NCBI RefSeq assembly: GCF_002005205.3
Contig: NZ_CP019701.2
Location: forward strand, 372,001 to 436,000
DNA: 64,000 nt
Direction of reading: 5' to 3'
Origin: Rhizobium rhizogenes
GTDB taxonomy: Bacteria; Pseudomonadota; Alphaproteobacteria; Rhizobiales; Rhizobiaceae
Shown here piece after piece: positions 63,506 to 64,000 of this stretch. The notes below the pieces were generated by a model. That model was not told where the DNA came from and made no database searches. It saw nothing but the letters and a program-made list of their open reading frames with translations. Every line of letters begins with the position of its first letter. The stretch's first letter is position 1. The position numbers and the translations under genes are program-made.

Positions 63506-63672
63506 AGTTCTCAAAACCGGAAAACAGGGCGCCTATGGACAGCGCCGTTTGAAACAAGCGAATTTGTCTTAGTGGAAAATCCGGGCAAGGCAAAAGCCTT
63601 TCTTTCTCAGTGGCCGGATAAGTGCGGTGCGGGCTATGGCAGCGCTCTGCCCTCATCCCGGTGGCACACACA

Positions 63673-63903
63673 TTACTGAGGTTGGGGGCGGCGATTCGCA
63701 CCGGGCGAAGATGTTTTTCGAAATGACGAAAATGTAAAAGCGCCGTCGTTTTCCACGCTAATCCGCAGTTTTCCAATATTGCTGCGAAATGCGGTGTAAA
63801 AATCACTAACGGCTTGAACACGATCCCAAATCCGTTCATCAATTGGGCCGAAAATGTCATGGTTGCGGGCAATTTCCGCCACATTCGAAAGGCAATTCTT
63901 CAT
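63673..63903 (-). CDS. Possible small hypothetical protein
   Basis: A 76-residue frame (MKNCLSNVAEIARNHDIFGP, DERIWDRVQAVSDFYTAFRS, then a tail GAFTFSSFRKTSS). Composition looks protein-like and codon use is less GC-biased than in neighbouring genes. There is no clear Shine-Dalgarno, and it may only be a gene remnant or chance frame. It lies between aroC and a divergent gene at the window edge. Confidence 0.4.
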   Translation of the reverse strand: MKNCLSNVAEIARNHDIFGPIDERIWDRVQAVSDFYTAFRSNIGKLRISVENDGAFTFSSFRKTSSPGANRRPQPQ

Positions 63904-63943
63904 GCATGTAAGGTTTTCACGCAAATCCACGAAAGCTAGATCG

Positions 63944-64000
63944 ATGCGTATGATGATTGCCGCCCTTCTGGCCACCGCCAACCTGCTGATGCCGATCAAC
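63944..64000 (+). CDS. Start of a secreted protein, cut by window edge
   Basis: ATG 63944 opens a frame of 19 codons that reaches the last base. It encodes a typical signal-peptide beginning (MRMMIAALLATANLLMPIN) with GAAAG upstream. The rest, and thus the family, is outside the window; a small periplasmic protein is likely. Confidence 0.55.
   Translation, partial: MRMMIAALLATANLLMPIN

Noticed and set aside
63495-63884. 129-codon minus-strand frame after aroC
   Set aside because: Overlaps the more protein-like 76-codon frame and the aroC start; no ribosome site.
1-64000. tRNA, rRNA, CRISPR arrays, insertion sequences, prophage genes
   Set aside because: Looked for tRNA-like cloverleaf motifs, regularly spaced short repeats and transposase or integrase motifs; none were seen.

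Overview
The window looks like an Agrobacterium-type member of the Rhizobiales (Agrobacterium tumefaciens complex or a close relative). The base composition is GC-rich. Family-level markers agree with this: tandem BA14K proteins, DUF2093 and DUF4170 proteins, an F0 operon with a duplicated b/b' subunit, CTTGAC-N17-CTATRT and GGAAC-N16-CGTT promoters, a GTTC-N7-GTTC SOS box, and a RibB with a decayed GTP cyclohydrolase half. It is chromosomal, mostly housekeeping DNA. I see no tRNA, rRNA, insertion sequence, phage or CRISPR array.

Layout. 1-7.1 kb: a truncated KefB-type antiporter, PmbA/TldE, a CysQ-like phosphatase, DUF4170, then WaaA, a HAD hydrolase and LpxK (lipid A/Kdo assembly). 7.3-13.1 kb: DUF2093, MutL, a PAS/receiver protein and a GGDEF-EAL protein. 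13.2-17.4 kb: a galactose/galactonate operon (SDR, DgoK, DgoA, SMP-30) divergent from an IclR regulator with a clear shared operator. 17.6-19.7 kb: a LuxR-type regulator followed by a cytoplasmic NrtA/NasS-like sensor. 19.8-25.7 kb: Mrp, CorA, Kup and a cell-wall hydrolase. 25.9-28.7 kb: the F0 ATP synthase operon atpI-B-E-b'-b. 28.9-30.2 kb: a MerR/aminotransferase cassette. 30.3-36.5 kb: RNase HII, a radical SAM protein behind an SOS box, a glycosyltransferase-like protein, an FAD oxidase, threonylcarbamoyl-AMP synthase and an unknown protein.

36.8-41.6 kb: GbcA/GbcB-like Rieske oxygenase and reductase, two BA14K proteins and ZntB. 41.8-45.0 kb: acyl-CoA dehydrogenase, enoyl-CoA hydratase and a small secreted protein. 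45-49.3 kb: two rRNA methyltransferases and a chemoreceptor. 49.4-53.4 kb: two small regulator-centred clusters (Lrp with transporter/ACT/NTF2; XRE with ABM/SnoaL). 53.4-64 kb: Dxs, pirin, HDAC-like, XseB, BioMNY, an AlkZ-like protein, RibB, AroC, and the start of a secreted protein.

The most interesting material is regulatory. Several local regulators sit next to palindromes that fit them as operators, including one that exactly fills the promoter spacer of the IclR gene. Three dispersed 100-120 bp intergenic palindromes share one core while carrying different arms. The best candidate for an undescribed system is the LuxR/NasS-like pair around 17.6-19.7 kb. Six genes appear to start at TTG or GTG codons chosen by Shine-Dalgarno position.
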